Shown: positions 1 to 8,738 of the stretch, piece after piece
Numbering within the stretch: position 1 is the first letter of the stretch
How the letters are laid out: the number at the start of each line of letters is the position of its first letter
NCBI RefSeq assembly: GCF_001429065.1
Contig: NZ_LMIB01000012.1
Coordinates: 1 to 64,000, forward strand
Reading direction: 5' to 3'
DNA: 64,000 bases
Source: Sphingomonas sp. Root710
GTDB lineage: Bacteria > Pseudomonadota > Alphaproteobacteria > Sphingomonadales > Sphingomonadaceae
Program-made: the position numbers and the translations under genes
The notes under the pieces: model-generated
Database searches by the model: none
Told to the model about the DNA's origin: nothing
What the model saw: the letters and a program-made list of their open reading frames with translations, nothing else

Positions 1-108
1 GAACAGGACGAACAGGACATGACCCTCCAGATCGGCGACACCGAAGACGCCGCCGAAGCCATTCGCGCCTTCGTCGAAAAACGACAGCCCGTCTTCGCCG
101 GACGATGA
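1..108 (+). CDS. enoyl-CoA hydratase/isomerase family protein, C-terminal end (partial)
   Basis: Only the last 35 codons are present, entering from the left edge and ending in TGA at 106-108. The tail reads 'AIRAFVEKRQPVFAGR', a very typical C-terminus of crotonase-family enoyl-CoA hydratases, where the last helix ends in E-K-R-x-P-x-F-x-G-R. The family hydrates or isomerises acyl-CoA double bonds in the cytoplasm. The catalytic part is outside the window, so the exact reaction cannot be assigned. It points the same way as the F420 operon, which starts 56 bp further on, but nothing shows that they are co-transcribed. Confidence 0.75.
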   Translation, partial: EQDEQDMTLQIGDTEDAAEAIRAFVEKRQPVFAGR

Positions 109-164
109 TGATAGACGACACAGGCTGTGAGGCCCCATAAACGACTGGAAGGACTGGAGAGACC

Positions 165-824
165 TTGAAGAACATCGCAATTTTGGGCGGGACGGGCGCG
201 CTCGGCGCGGCCTTGGCGGGACGCCTCGCGAAGGTCGGGCATATGATCTGCATCGGCTCACGCGATCCGGACAAGGCCCAGGCATTTGCCGCTACGCTGA
301 ATGATGCCGCAGCTGGCCGACGGGTCAGCGGCGCAGGCCTGGCCGAAGCGGCGGTCCAGGCCGACATCATCTTCGTCACCGTGCCCTATGCCGCCCACCG
401 CGACACGCTCACGCAGATCCGCGAAGCGGCGCAAGGCAAGATCATCGTCGACGCGACGGTGCCGTTGCAGCCGCCCAAGGTGGGCACCGTTCAGCTGCCC
501 GCCGCGGGCTGCGCCGCGCTCGAAGCCGCCCAGCTGCTCGGGCCCGACGTTCGCCTCGTGTCCGCTTTGCAGAATATCGGCGCGGAGAAGCTCGCTTCGG
601 GTGCAAAGATCGACGCCGATGTGCTCGTGGCCGGCGACGATACCGATGCGGTGGAAGCCGTGCGCGACATCCTCACGGAGCTGGAGATGCGCAGCTGGCA
701 CGTCGGGCCGCTCGCCAACTCTGCGGCGGCCGAGGCGCTCACCTCGGTCCTGATCCAGCTGAACCGCCGCTACAAGCTGGTGCAGGCCGGTATCCGCATA
801 ACGGGTCAGGCAAAGGACGCCTGA
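165..824 (+). CDS. npdG: F420:NADPH oxidoreductase (Fno/NpdG family)
   Basis: This 219-residue protein has an N-terminal Rossmann fold with the dinucleotide motif GGTGALG (about residues 8-14) and 'GSRDPDKA' (about 31-38), whose Ser-Arg pair typically grips the 2'-phosphate of NADP(H). The length and layout match F420-dependent NADP reductases, which pass hydride between F420 and NADP. The start is a TTG at 165 preceded by a purine-rich GGAGAG; no better ATG lies upstream. It is the first gene of a five-gene operon whose other members all make F420, which strongly supports the F420 assignment over a generic NADP-binding reductase. Its TGA overlaps the ATG of cofE by one base. Confidence 0.88.
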   Translation: MKNIAILGGTGALGAALAGRLAKVGHMICIGSRDPDKAQAFAATLNDAAAGRRVSGAGLAEAAVQADIIFVTVPYAAHRDTLTQIREAAQGKIIVDATVPLQPPKVGTVQLPAAGCAALEAAQLLGPDVRLVSALQNIGAEKLASGAKIDADVLVAGDDTDAVEAVRDILTELEMRSWHVGPLANSAAAEALTSVLIQLNRRYKLVQAGIRITGQAKDA

Positions 825-1606
825 TGAGCCAGGCTGGGGCGACAGGTCTTTCGGTCTTGCCGATTCCCGGCCTGCCCCTTTTTGCCGCAGGAGACGATCT
901 GGCCGGCGCGATAGCCGACGCGCTGACGACGGCGAGCATCACGCTACGTGACCGTGACGTCCTGGTCGTCGCTCAGAAGGTGGTGTCCAAGGTCGAGGGC
1001 CGCACGCGCAGCCTGTCCGGCATACGGCCAGGCCCCTCCGCCATCGAAGTGGCGGCGCGGGCGAAAAAGGACCCCGCGGTCGTCGAGCTCGTCGAGGGGG
1101 AAGCCCAGGCCCTGATGCGCGTGGCGCCGGGTGTGATCATCGCGCGGCACCGGACGGGCCATGTTCTCGCCAATGCCGGCGTCGACGCGTCCAACCTTGC
1201 TCCCGGAAACCATGATTCCGTACTGCTATGGCCCGAAGATCCCGACGCAAGCGCGCGATCGCTTCGCGCGCGGTTGGAGGCCCGGTTCGGAGTGCGGCTT
1301 GCCGTGATCGTCGGCGACAGCCTGGGCCGCGCCTGGCGGATGGGGACGATGGGCACCGCGATCGGCGTCGCCGGCATGCGCCCGGTGCGCGACCGGCGCG
1401 GCGAACCCGACCTGTTCGGCCGCGTCCTCGAAGCCACCATCATCGGCGTCGCCGACGAGATCGCCGCCGCCGCGTCACTGGTCATCGGCGAAGGCGCGGA
1501 AGGGACCCCGGCGGCCATCGTCCGGGGCGCATATTATGAAGACGCCGACGGCGACGGCGGGATCGGCGAACTATTGCGCCCCATCGAGCAGGACCTGTTC
1601 CAGTGA
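824..1606 (+). CDS. cofE: coenzyme F420-0:L-glutamate ligase CofE
   Basis: This 260-residue protein covers the CofE domain only. It adds glutamates to F420-0 in a GTP-dependent reaction. Recognisable blocks are 'DVLVVAQKVVSKVEGR' near residue 45 and the conserved core 'DSLGRAWRMGTMGTAIGVAG' near residue 165, followed by an R-D-R-R-G and D-x-F-G-R stretch. It lacks the C-terminal nitroreductase-like domain that actinobacterial FbiB carries for reducing dehydro-F420-0, so it is archaeal-type in architecture. The start ATG at 824 overlaps the npdG stop (TGATG) and its own stop overlaps the GTG of cofD. Confidence 0.9.
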   Translation: MSQAGATGLSVLPIPGLPLFAAGDDLAGAIADALTTASITLRDRDVLVVAQKVVSKVEGRTRSLSGIRPGPSAIEVAARAKKDPAVVELVEGEAQALMRVAPGVIIARHRTGHVLANAGVDASNLAPGNHDSVLLWPEDPDASARSLRARLEARFGVRLAVIVGDSLGRAWRMGTMGTAIGVAGMRPVRDRRGEPDLFGRVLEATIIGVADEIAAAASLVIGEGAEGTPAAIVRGAYYEDADGDGGIGELLRPIEQDLFQ

Positions 1607-2577
1607 CCAGCGCCGGCCATGTCATCGCGCTCTGCGGCGGCGTGGGGGGTGCGAAGCTGGCCTTCGGGCTGACCCGGCTGCTCGACCCCGAAGGGCTCAG
1701 CCTGATCGTCAACACCGGCGACGATTTCGAGCATCTCGGGCTGACCATCTGTCCCGACCTGGATACCGTCACCTACACGCTGGCGGGTCTTGCCGATCGC
1801 GAGCGGGGTTGGGGCCTTGCCGGCGAGACCTGGAACTTCATGGCCCAGCTCCGGAAGCTGGGCGGCGAGCATTGGTTTAACCTCGGCGACAAGGACCTGG
1901 CGCTGCATGTCGAGCGCACGCAACGGCTCGCCGCTGGCCAGTCGCTTTCGCAGGTGACGGCTGGGGTGACGGCGGCGCTGGGCCTGCGTCACGCGATCGT
2001 CCCGATGTCGGACCAGCCGGTTCGCACGATCGTCGACACTATCGACGGCCCCCTGCCCTTCCAGCATTATTTCGTACGCGAGCAATGCCGCCCCGTCGCG
2101 CGCGGAATATCCTTCGCGGGCGCGGAACAGTCCGTTCCCTCCCCCGCCTTCACCGCTGCGCTCGGCCGCCAGGATGTCGCGGCGGTGATCATCTGCCCAT
2201 CCAACCCCTATCTCAGCATCGATCCGATCCTCGCCATCCCCGGGGTGGCCGATGCGCTGGCCCGGCTCGATGCGCCGGTCGTGGCGGTGTCCCCGATCAT
2301 CGGCGGACGCGCGCTGAAGGGCCCAGCCGCGAAGCTCCTGGCCGAACTCGGCGGCCTTTCCGGCGTGACGGCGGTGGCGGCGCATTATGCCGGGCTCGTC
2401 GACGGGCTGGTGATAGACGAAAGCGATGCCTGCGAAGCGGACAGACTCCGCGAAACCGGCATCGCGGCGCTTGTCGCGCCGTCGGTAATGACGTCGGACG
2501 ACGATCGCATCCGCCTCGCGCGCGACACGCTCGCATTCGCTACAGGCCTCACCCGCAGGGAGCTTCGCCGGGCATGA
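1603..2577 (+). CDS. cofD: 2-phospho-L-lactate transferase CofD (FbiA type)
   Basis: This 324-residue protein transfers the phospho-acid moiety from the GDP/GPP-activated precursor to the deazaflavin Fo, making (dehydro)F420-0. It begins with the family signature CGGVGGAKLAFGL (about 8-20) and continues with 'NTGDDFEHLGLTICPDLDT' and 'GETW', then 'WFNLGDKDLALH', all hallmark CofD segments. Translation starts at GTG 1603, inside the cofE stop (GTGA, 4 bp overlap), so synthesis is coupled. The length is normal for the family and no key segment is missing. Confidence 0.92.
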   Translation: MTSAGHVIALCGGVGGAKLAFGLTRLLDPEGLSLIVNTGDDFEHLGLTICPDLDTVTYTLAGLADRERGWGLAGETWNFMAQLRKLGGEHWFNLGDKDLALHVERTQRLAAGQSLSQVTAGVTAALGLRHAIVPMSDQPVRTIVDTIDGPLPFQHYFVREQCRPVARGISFAGAEQSVPSPAFTAALGRQDVAAVIICPSNPYLSIDPILAIPGVADALARLDAPVVAVSPIIGGRALKGPAAKLLAELGGLSGVTAVAAHYAGLVDGLVIDESDACEADRLRETGIAALVAPSVMTSDDDRIRLARDTLAFATGLTRRELRRA

Positions 2578-3218
2578 GCACCCATGCCGTCATCGCCGTG
2601 CGGGGCGGAGAGGCCGCCAAATCCCGCCTTGGCGGGTGCCTCGACGCGCCCCAGCGCGAGGCGCTCGTCGCCGCGATGCTGCTCGACATGCTCGCTACGC
2701 TGCACGGCGTCGAGGCAATCGCCAAAATATGGGTCGCGACACCCACGCCGGCGCTCGCCGCGCTGGCCGCCCGGGCCGGCGCGAGCGTGATCGCGGACGG
2801 CGAAGCCGGCGATCTCAACCGCGCCTTCGACCAGGCGCGCGCGCTGATCGCCATCCAGGCGCCCGACGCATCCATCCTGCTGTTGCCGGGCGACCTCCCG
2901 CTGATCGCCGCCGATGAGGTCGAGGCGATCCTGCAGCCGGCCCTGCGCGGCGCGATCGTCATCGCCCCCGCGGACACCGATGGCGGCACGGGCGCGCTCG
3001 CGCTTCCGGCGCATTGCCCGCTCGCGACCGCCTTTGGCCGCCACAGCTTCGCCCGCCATCTGGCCGCCGCCGCCGCCCATGGCTTCGACACCCATATCGT
3101 ACGGGCCACCGGCCTGAGTCTGGATATCGATCGCCCGACCGACCTCGACGCCATGGCACATCATGGCGTGACGGGCCGCACCGGGGACCTTCTGAGCAGT
3201 TGGAAAACCGCCGCATGA
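2574..3218 (+). CDS. cofC: 2-phospho-L-lactate (or 3-phosphoglycerate/PEP) guanylyltransferase CofC
   Basis: This 214-residue nucleotidyltransferase activates the small phospho-acid with GTP for CofD. Visible motifs are the N-terminal VRGGEAAKSRL loop (normally V-x-x-K-x-x-x-x-x-K-S-R-L in this fold) and 'LLLPGDLPLIAADEV' (about residue 102-116), the acidic metal-binding part. The ATG at 2574 sits in the cofD stop (ATGA) and its TGA overlaps the next gene. A much longer open frame runs upstream in this register but overlaps cofD and lacks family similarity, so the ATGA start is preferred. Whether the substrate is 2-phospholactate, PEP or 3-phosphoglycerate cannot be told from motifs alone. 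Confidence 0.87.
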   Translation: MSTHAVIAVRGGEAAKSRLGGCLDAPQREALVAAMLLDMLATLHGVEAIAKIWVATPTPALAALAARAGASVIADGEAGDLNRAFDQARALIAIQAPDASILLLPGDLPLIAADEVEAILQPALRGAIVIAPADTDGGTGALALPAHCPLATAFGRHSFARHLAAAAAHGFDTHIVRATGLSLDIDRPTDLDAMAHHGVTGRTGDLLSSWKTAA

Positions 3219-5539
3219 ACGACAGCAGCCTGCGCCATCATCTGTTGAACGCGCCTCTCGACGAGGTGATGGCGCGCAGCCGCGCGATGCGCGATGCTAC
3301 CGGCGCCCGCCGGCTGACCTACTCGCGCAAGGTCTTCATCCCCCTCACCCAATTGTGCCGCGATGTCTGCCATTATTGCACCTTCGCCAAGGCCCCGCGG
3401 CGGCTCGGCTCAGCCTATCTGCCGCCTGATGAGGTGATCGCCATCGCGCGGGCGGGTGCTGCGGCCGGCTGCAAGGAAGCGCTGTTCACGCTCGGCGACA
3501 AGCCCGAGCTGCGCTACGCCGCTGCCCGCAACGCCCTCGCGGCGCTGGGTTTCGGCAGCACCGTCGACTATCTCGAACATGTCGCGGGGCGGGTGCTCGA
3601 CGAGACCGGCCTGATCCCGCACATCAATGCGGGGGTCCTGACGCGCGAAGATTATGGGCGCCTGCGGCGCGTCTCGGGCTCGATGGGGCTCATGCTCGAA
3701 AGCGCATCTGACCGGCTCGGCCAGCGCGGCGGCCCGCATTTCGGCTCTCCCGACAAGGCGCCCGCCGTGCGGCTCGCTTCGATCGCGGCGGCGGGTGAAG
3801 CGGCCATCCCCTTCACCAGCGGGATATTGATCGGAATCGGGGAGACGCGCGAAGAGCGGCTGGACAGCCTGTTCGCCCTGCGCGACCTCCAACGGCTGCA
3901 TGGCCACCTGCAGGAAGTCATCGTCCAGAATTTCCGGGCTAAGGCCGATACGCGCATGGCGCAGGCGCCCGAGCCGAGCGAGCGAGAACTGCTCTGGAGC
4001 GTCGCCGCCGCGCGGCTGATCCTGGGCGCGGAGGTCGGCGTGCAGTCGCCGCCCAACCTGAATCCGGGACGGACCCGCGCCCTGATCGACGCGGGGCTCG
4101 ACGATTGGGGCGGGATATCCCCCGTCACCGTAGACCATGTGAACCCCGAGGCGCCCTGGCCCGAGATCGCCGAACTCGAACATCAATGCGCAGCGGCCGG
4201 CCGCTCGCTCGTCGAGCGGCTCACCGCCTATCCCGCCTACATGGCCGCTCCGGGCCGCTGGCTCGATGCGGCGGTCGCTCCGGCCATCCTCCGCCATGCC
4301 GATGCGGAAGGCCTAGCGCGCGACGGGGCGTGGAGTCCGGGGATGTCGTCTGCCTCGCCCGGTTCACCAGAACGGCCGCTGGGCGCTTCGGCACCCGCCC
4401 TGCTCACCGACGCGCGGATCGATGCGATCCTGTCACGGGCAGCGGCGGGCGACAGTCTGGACGAAGGCGACGTCACCAGCCTCTTCGCCGCACGCGGCGG
4501 GGCCGCGGAGACCATCGTCCAGGCCGCCGACCAGCTTCGCCGCGCCACCGCCGGCGATACCGTCACCTATGTCGTGAACCGCAACATCAATTACACCAAT
4601 ATCTGCACGTTCAGCTGCAGCTTCTGCGCCTTTTCCAAGACCTCCGCGAAACATGGCGCGCGCGACAAACCCTACGACCTGCCGTTGGCGGAGATCGCGG
4701 AGCGGACGCGTGAAGCGTGGGCGCGCGGCGCCACCGAGGTCTGCCTCCAGGGCGGCATCCACCCGCGCTACACCGGGGACACCTATCTCTCGATCTTGCG
4801 CGCGGTGAAGCAGGCCCAGCCCGATATTCACGTCCACGCCTTCTCGCCGCTGGAGGTGAGCCAGGGCGCCGAGACGCTGGGAATGCCTATGGCCGACTAT
4901 CTTCGCCTGCTAAAGGACGAGGGCCTCGGTTCGCTGCCCGGCACCGCCGCCGAAATTCTCGACGACGATGTCCGCGCGATCCTGTGCCCGGACAAGCTGA
5001 CGACGTCGGGCTGGCTCGACGTCGTCGCCGCCGCCCATAGCGTCGGCCTGCGCACCACCGCGACGATCATGTTCGGGAGCGTCGAGCAGCCGCGGCACTG
5101 GGCCCGGCATCTGCTCGCCATCCGTAATCTGCAATTCGAGACCGGCGGATTCACCGAGTTCGTGCCCCTGCCCTTCGTCCACATGCTGTCGCCGGTCTAT
5201 ATGAAGGGCCGCGCCCGCAAGGGGCCGACCTGGCGCGAAACCATATTGATGCATGCAGTGTCGCGGATCGTGCTCCATGGCGCGATCGATTCGATCCAGG
5301 CGTCCTGGGTAAAGCTCGGCGTCGACGGCGCCGCCGCCTGCCTCAATGCCGGCGTGAACGATCTCGGCGGCGTGTTGATGAATGAATCGATCAGCCGCGC
5401 TGCCGGAGCCGCGCACGGGCAGGAACTGACCGTCGCCGATCTCGAGGAAGCCGCGGCGGCGGCGGGACGGCCGCTCCGCCAGCGAACCACATTATATGCA
5501 GAGGCGTCGCCCAGACCGGTCGAATATGCCCTAGGCTAA
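3215..5539 (+). CDS. fbiC: 7,8-didemethyl-8-hydroxy-5-deazariboflavin (Fo) synthase, CofG-CofH fusion (FbiC)
   Basis: This 774-residue protein fuses two radical-SAM halves that together make the Fo chromophore from tyrosine and the ribityl-aminouracil precursor. The first CX3CX2C cluster is C48-C52-C55 ('CRDVCHYC', CofG half) and the second is C464-C468-C471 ('CTFSCSFC', CofH half, preceded by NRNINYTNI). The archaeal enzymes are separate proteins; fusion is the rule in bacteria. The start ATG at 3215 is embedded in the cofC stop, so the whole pathway from npdG to fbiC is translationally chained. The 3' end overlaps the end of the convergent acyl-CoA dehydrogenase by 9 bp. Confidence 0.94.
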   Translation: MNDSSLRHHLLNAPLDEVMARSRAMRDATGARRLTYSRKVFIPLTQLCRDVCHYCTFAKAPRRLGSAYLPPDEVIAIARAGAAAGCKEALFTLGDKPELRYAAARNALAALGFGSTVDYLEHVAGRVLDETGLIPHINAGVLTREDYGRLRRVSGSMGLMLESASDRLGQRGGPHFGSPDKAPAVRLASIAAAGEAAIPFTSGILIGIGETREERLDSLFALRDLQRLHGHLQEVIVQNFRAKADTRMAQAPEPSERELLWSVAAARLILGAEVGVQSPPNLNPGRTRALIDAGLDDWGGISPVTVDHVNPEAPWPEIAELEHQCAAAGRSLVERLTAYPAYMAAPGRWLDAAVAPAILRHADAEGLARDGAWSPGMSSASPGSPERPLGASAPALLTDARIDAILSRAAAGDSLDEGDVTSLFAARGGAAETIVQAADQLRRATAGDTVTYVVNRNINYTNICTFSCSFCAFSKTSAKHGARDKPYDLPLAEIAERTREAWARGATEVCLQGGIHPRYTGDTYLSILRAVKQAQPDIHVHAFSPLEVSQGAETLGMPMADYLRLLKDEGLGSLPGTAAEILDDDVRAILCPDKLTTSGWLDVVAAAHSVGLRTTATIMFGSVEQPRHWARHLLAIRNLQFETGGFTEFVPLPFVHMLSPVYMKGRARKGPTWRETILMHAVSRIVLHGAIDSIQASWVKLGVDGAAACLNAGVNDLGGVLMNESISRAAGAAHGQELTVADLEEAAAAAGRPLRQRTTLYAEASPRPVEYALG

Positions 5540-6727
5540 TGCGCCTTGCTGCGCGGTCCACCACACCGGGAGCAGCTCATACCAGCGCAGTTCCGCGGTC
5601 TTGAGCGTATTCTCCAGCGTCCGGGCGCGCAGGCTGTCATGGCTGTCGCTGCTGCCCAGCAGGATGTCCGCGACGACCGCCCGCTTGAAATAATGCGCGA
5701 TCGGGCACTCGTCGGTCATGGCGATGCCGCCATGCATCTGGATAGCCTGACCGCACACATGCTTGGCGGCGCGGCCGACCAGCGACTTGGCCTGCGAGAC
5801 AAGGCGCGCGATGGTGGGTTCGTCGCCGCCGTCGACCGCGAGCAGCAAAGCGAACAGCATCGACCGCGCCAGCTCCATTTCCGCCGCCATGTCGGCCAGC
5901 CGGTGCTGGAGCGTCTGGAAGCTGCCGATCGGCACGCCGAACTGGGTGCGCCGTTTCAGGTAGTCGGCGCTTAATTCGATCGCGCGTTCCATGATGCCGA
6001 CCAGCTCGGCGCACAGCGCGACCGTGCCATAAGCGAGGCCGTGGCGCAGCGCGGGCAGCGCGCGGTCCGGTTGCCCCAGCAGCGCGTCGCCGCGGACGAA
6101 CACCCCGTCGAAGGCGAGCTGGGCGGCCTGGCTGCCGTCATGAAGTTCCAGCGCGCTGATCATCAGGCCGGGCGCGGCGGCATCGACCAGCAGCAATATC
6201 GGCTGATCGTGGGTGACGGCGGAAACGATGAAATGATCGGCTTCCACGCCGCCCAGCACCAGCGTCTTGCCGCCATGGAGGATATAGCCATCCGGCGCGC
6301 GCTCGGCGCGCAGCATGATCGGCTCGGGCATGCCGCGCGACTGCGGCTCGCTATAGGCCAGCGCTACCCGCGATTTCCCGGCGATCAGATCGGGCAGGAC
6401 CCGCGCAAGCTGCTGCGCAGAGGCGCCCGCGACGAGCGTCTGTGCCGCCATCACGGCGCAGCCGAGATAAGGCTCGATCACCAGGGCACGGCCGAACTCC
6501 TGGGCGATGATGGCCGTTTCGAACAAGCCGCCGCCGCTGCCGCCATATTCCGATGGCAAGGCTGCGCCCAGCCATCCATTATCCGCGAAGGCCCGCCAAT
6601 TTTCGCGCCGGGTCGCGGCATCCCGACCCGGCACGGCGATGCCGGCGGAGACGCCCGAGGCCTTCGCCACGAAACTGCGCACGCCGTCGCGTAACGCTTG
6701 CTGTGCGGGATCGAGTTCAGCGTCCAT
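5531..6727 (-). CDS. acyl-CoA dehydrogenase family protein
   Basis: This 398-residue protein matches the short-branched/CaiA-like branch of FAD-dependent acyl-CoA dehydrogenases. It has the N-terminal helical domain, a middle beta domain ('ALAYSEPQSRG', FAD/substrate contact) and the C-terminal helical bundle including 'RRTQFGVPIGSFQTLQHRLADMA' and the 'QIMHGGIAMTDE'-like end (here 'QAIQMHGGIAMTDE'). It probably oxidises an acyl-CoA at C2-C3 with electrons going to ETF. It lies 12 bp after the upstream dehydrogenase on the same strand, so the two are one operon and may form a heteromeric enzyme, as seen for paired steroid/sterol side-chain dehydrogenases. Substrate is unknown. Confidence 0.85.
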   Translation of the reverse strand: MDAELDPAQQALRDGVRSFVAKASGVSAGIAVPGRDAATRRENWRAFADNGWLGAALPSEYGGSGGGLFETAIIAQEFGRALVIEPYLGCAVMAAQTLVAGASAQQLARVLPDLIAGKSRVALAYSEPQSRGMPEPIMLRAERAPDGYILHGGKTLVLGGVEADHFIVSAVTHDQPILLLVDAAAPGLMISALELHDGSQAAQLAFDGVFVRGDALLGQPDRALPALRHGLAYGTVALCAELVGIMERAIELSADYLKRRTQFGVPIGSFQTLQHRLADMAAEMELARSMLFALLLAVDGGDEPTIARLVSQAKSLVGRAAKHVCGQAIQMHGGIAMTDECPIAHYFKRAVVADILLGSSDSHDSLRARTLENTLKTAELRWYELLPVWWTAQQGALA

Positions 6728-6739
6728 CGTCCGCGCCCC

Positions 6740-8041
6740 TCACAGGCCGAACATCGTCTTCGCGATGATACAGCGCTGGATTTCGCTGCTGCCGCCGTAG
6801 ATGGTCGCCCCCCGCCGGAAGAACATTTCCGAAGCAATATTCCGGGCGAAGTGGGGAAGCGGCGCGAACGGATCCTCGTTCGACTGGTCGATGGTTCCGC
6901 GGATGGCGCCATAGTCGCCCAGCGCTTCCACCAGGAAGTCGGTCAGCCGCTGTTGAAGCTCGGTCCCCCTCAATTTCAGCATCGACCCGAGCGCGCGCGC
7001 GGCGGGGCTTCGGTCCTGCGCCTGGTCCATCGCCGCGACGCGCGTGACCATCATCGCCACCGCCTCCAGCTCGGCCTCGAACCTGGCGAGGCGCGAGGCG
7101 AATTCATGCTGCTCTATCAGCAGCTTGCCGCCCACCCGCTCGCTGCCGCCAAGTTCCTTCAGCTGCCATAGATAGGCGCGCAGGGCCGGAAGGTCGGCGC
7201 TGGCGGCGTGGCTGCCGTCCAGGAAGAATTTGGTGATCGACCAGCCTTCATTTTCTGCGCCGATGCGGTTGCCAGAGGGCACGACGACATTGTCGAAGGT
7301 GATCTCGTTGAGATGGTGGAAGCCCGCGATGCTCCGGATCGGACGCACGCTGATCCCAGGCGACCGCAGGTCGGCGAGGAGGATGCTGATCCCCGCCCGC
7401 CCCGTCACCGCCTCGCCGGTCCGCACGAGCAGGAAGATCCAGTCCGCCTGCTGGGCGTGGCTGATCAGCGATTTCACGCCATTGACGACATAATTGTCGC
7501 CGTGCCGCTCGGCCCGGGTACGGATCGCCGCCAGATCAGACCCGGCCTGGGGTTCCGAAAAGCCCTGGCACCAGAGTCGGTCGCCATTCAGGATCAGCGG
7601 TATGTGCTCGGCCTTCTGCTCCGCGTTGCCGAAGCTGTTCACGACTGGTCCGAGCAACTTCTGCCCGACGATGTCCTGCGTCGGCGTACCGGCGGCGACG
7701 CACTCCTCCTCGAAAATGATGCATTGTTGCGTCGTCCAGCCGGCACCGCCATGTTCGCGGGGCCACGCGGGCGCGCCCCATCCCCGTTCGGCCAATATAC
7801 GTTGCCAGCGGACGACGTCCTCGCGCAGCGACATCATCATCCGCGGCCGGCACGCGAGGTCCGCAGGAACATGCTCGTGCAGGAACTGCCTGACCTCGTC
7901 GCGGAAGGCGGACAGGTCCGCCGCCGTGACGAAACCCAGCGGAAGAGCTTCCCGCGTCCGATCCAGCGAGGCGGCAAAACCGTCCAGTTCCTGTGCGCCG
8001 CGATCCGAAAAAACTGCGCTCTGATGGATACCCACGATCAT
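6740..8041 (-). CDS. acyl-CoA dehydrogenase family protein
   Basis: This is a second acyl-CoA dehydrogenase of about 433 residues. Supporting segments are 'WPREHGGAGWTTQQCIIFEEE', 'WCQGFSEPQAGSDLAAIRTRAER' (FAD-binding loop) and C-terminal 'GATIYGGSSEIQRCIIAKTMFGL', where the Y-G-G-x-x-E-I-Q block is classic and a Glu next to it is usually the catalytic base. Start choice is uncertain. GGAGG at about 8048-8044 lies only 2 nt before ATG 8041 and 8 nt before GTG 8035, so GTG 8035 is a real alternative; the open frame also reads back to a TTG at 8050. It is the first gene of a two-gene operon with the shorter dehydrogenase and lies next to a TetR gene. Confidence 0.85.
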   Translation of the reverse strand: MIVGIHQSAVFSDRGAQELDGFAASLDRTREALPLGFVTAADLSAFRDEVRQFLHEHVPADLACRPRMMMSLREDVVRWQRILAERGWGAPAWPREHGGAGWTTQQCIIFEEECVAAGTPTQDIVGQKLLGPVVNSFGNAEQKAEHIPLILNGDRLWCQGFSEPQAGSDLAAIRTRAERHGDNYVVNGVKSLISHAQQADWIFLLVRTGEAVTGRAGISILLADLRSPGISVRPIRSIAGFHHLNEITFDNVVVPSGNRIGAENEGWSITKFFLDGSHAASADLPALRAYLWQLKELGGSERVGGKLLIEQHEFASRLARFEAELEAVAMMVTRVAAMDQAQDRSPAARALGSMLKLRGTELQQRLTDFLVEALGDYGAIRGTIDQSNEDPFAPLPHFARNIASEMFFRRGATIYGGSSEIQRCIIAKTMFGL

Positions 8042-8084
8042 CACCTCCAATAAGCATTTCGGCCGCGTGAATCACGATAGGGCG

Positions 8085-8738
8085 CTAGATTTCGCCAAGT
8101 CCGCCGCGAACGAATTTCATATATGTCCGGACGACCTGCTCGAGCGCGGCTTTGTCGCTTGCCCCGCTCTTGATGTACCGGATGTAGAGATATTCGCGCG
8201 CGGCCATCAGCATATAGGCCACGGCCTCGAGCTCGCTGCTGTCGAACCGGTCGATCCCGCTGTCGATCAGGCCGCGCCGCAGCGTCTCGACATAGGGCCA
8301 GGTCACCAGTTCGAGATGCTTTGCATGGGCGATCGGCGCGGCGCCGTTTGCTTCGGTCGAAACGCGGAAGAAACCCGGATTGATCTTCATATATTCGAAG
8401 AACGCGCGAAAGCCGCGTTCCTCCTTGTCGAACACGTCCGCCGCGCCCGCCACCCGGTTCCGGATGAACTCGATCATCTGCTGGCCGACATGCGGCAACA
8501 GTTCGTCCAGGAGCGCCTGGCGGGATTTGAAATAAAGGTAGAAAGTACCCTGCGCGATCCCCGCGGCCTTGGTCACGCGCGCCACCGAGCAGCCCGCATA
8601 GCCATATTTTCCAACGACCTTCATCGCTGCCCGAAACAGCGCCTCGCGCGCCTCGGGCGCAAGTTCGTCGCGGCTCAGGCGTCGGCACGCCCCCGCCCCC
8701 CGCGCCTCCGATGCGCCAGACCCGGCAGCCTTTCCCAT
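8085..8738 (-). CDS. TetR/AcrR family transcriptional regulator
   Basis: This 217-residue protein has an N-terminal TetR helix-turn-helix around residues 40-75 ('GCSVARVTKAAGIAQGTFYLYFKSRQALL'), where the T/S-x-x-x-I/V-x-x-x-A-G-x-x-x-G-x-x-Y-x-x-F pattern is clear. The C-terminal ligand domain is unassigned. It ends just before the acyl-CoA dehydrogenase operon on the same strand and probably controls it and itself, with acyl-CoA a common inducer for such neighbours (inference). The ATG at 8738 has no Shine-Dalgarno, while a strong AGGAGG at 8838-8833 precedes an in-frame ATC at 8828, which would add 30 residues; see findings. Confidence 0.87.
   Translation of the reverse strand: MGKAAGSGASEARGAGACRRLSRDELAPEAREALFRAAMKVVGKYGYAGCSVARVTKAAGIAQGTFYLYFKSRQALLDELLPHVGQQMIEFIRNRVAGAADVFDKEERGFRAFFEYMKINPGFFRVSTEANGAAPIAHAKHLELVTWPYVETLRRGLIDSGIDRFDSSELEAVAYMLMAAREYLYIRYIKSGASDKAALEQVVRTYMKFVRGGLGEI

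Noticed and set aside
3014-3214. Earlier start for the Fo synthase
   Set aside because: It overlaps cofC by about 200 bp and adds a Pro/Arg-rich stretch; ATG 3215 is coupled to the cofC stop.
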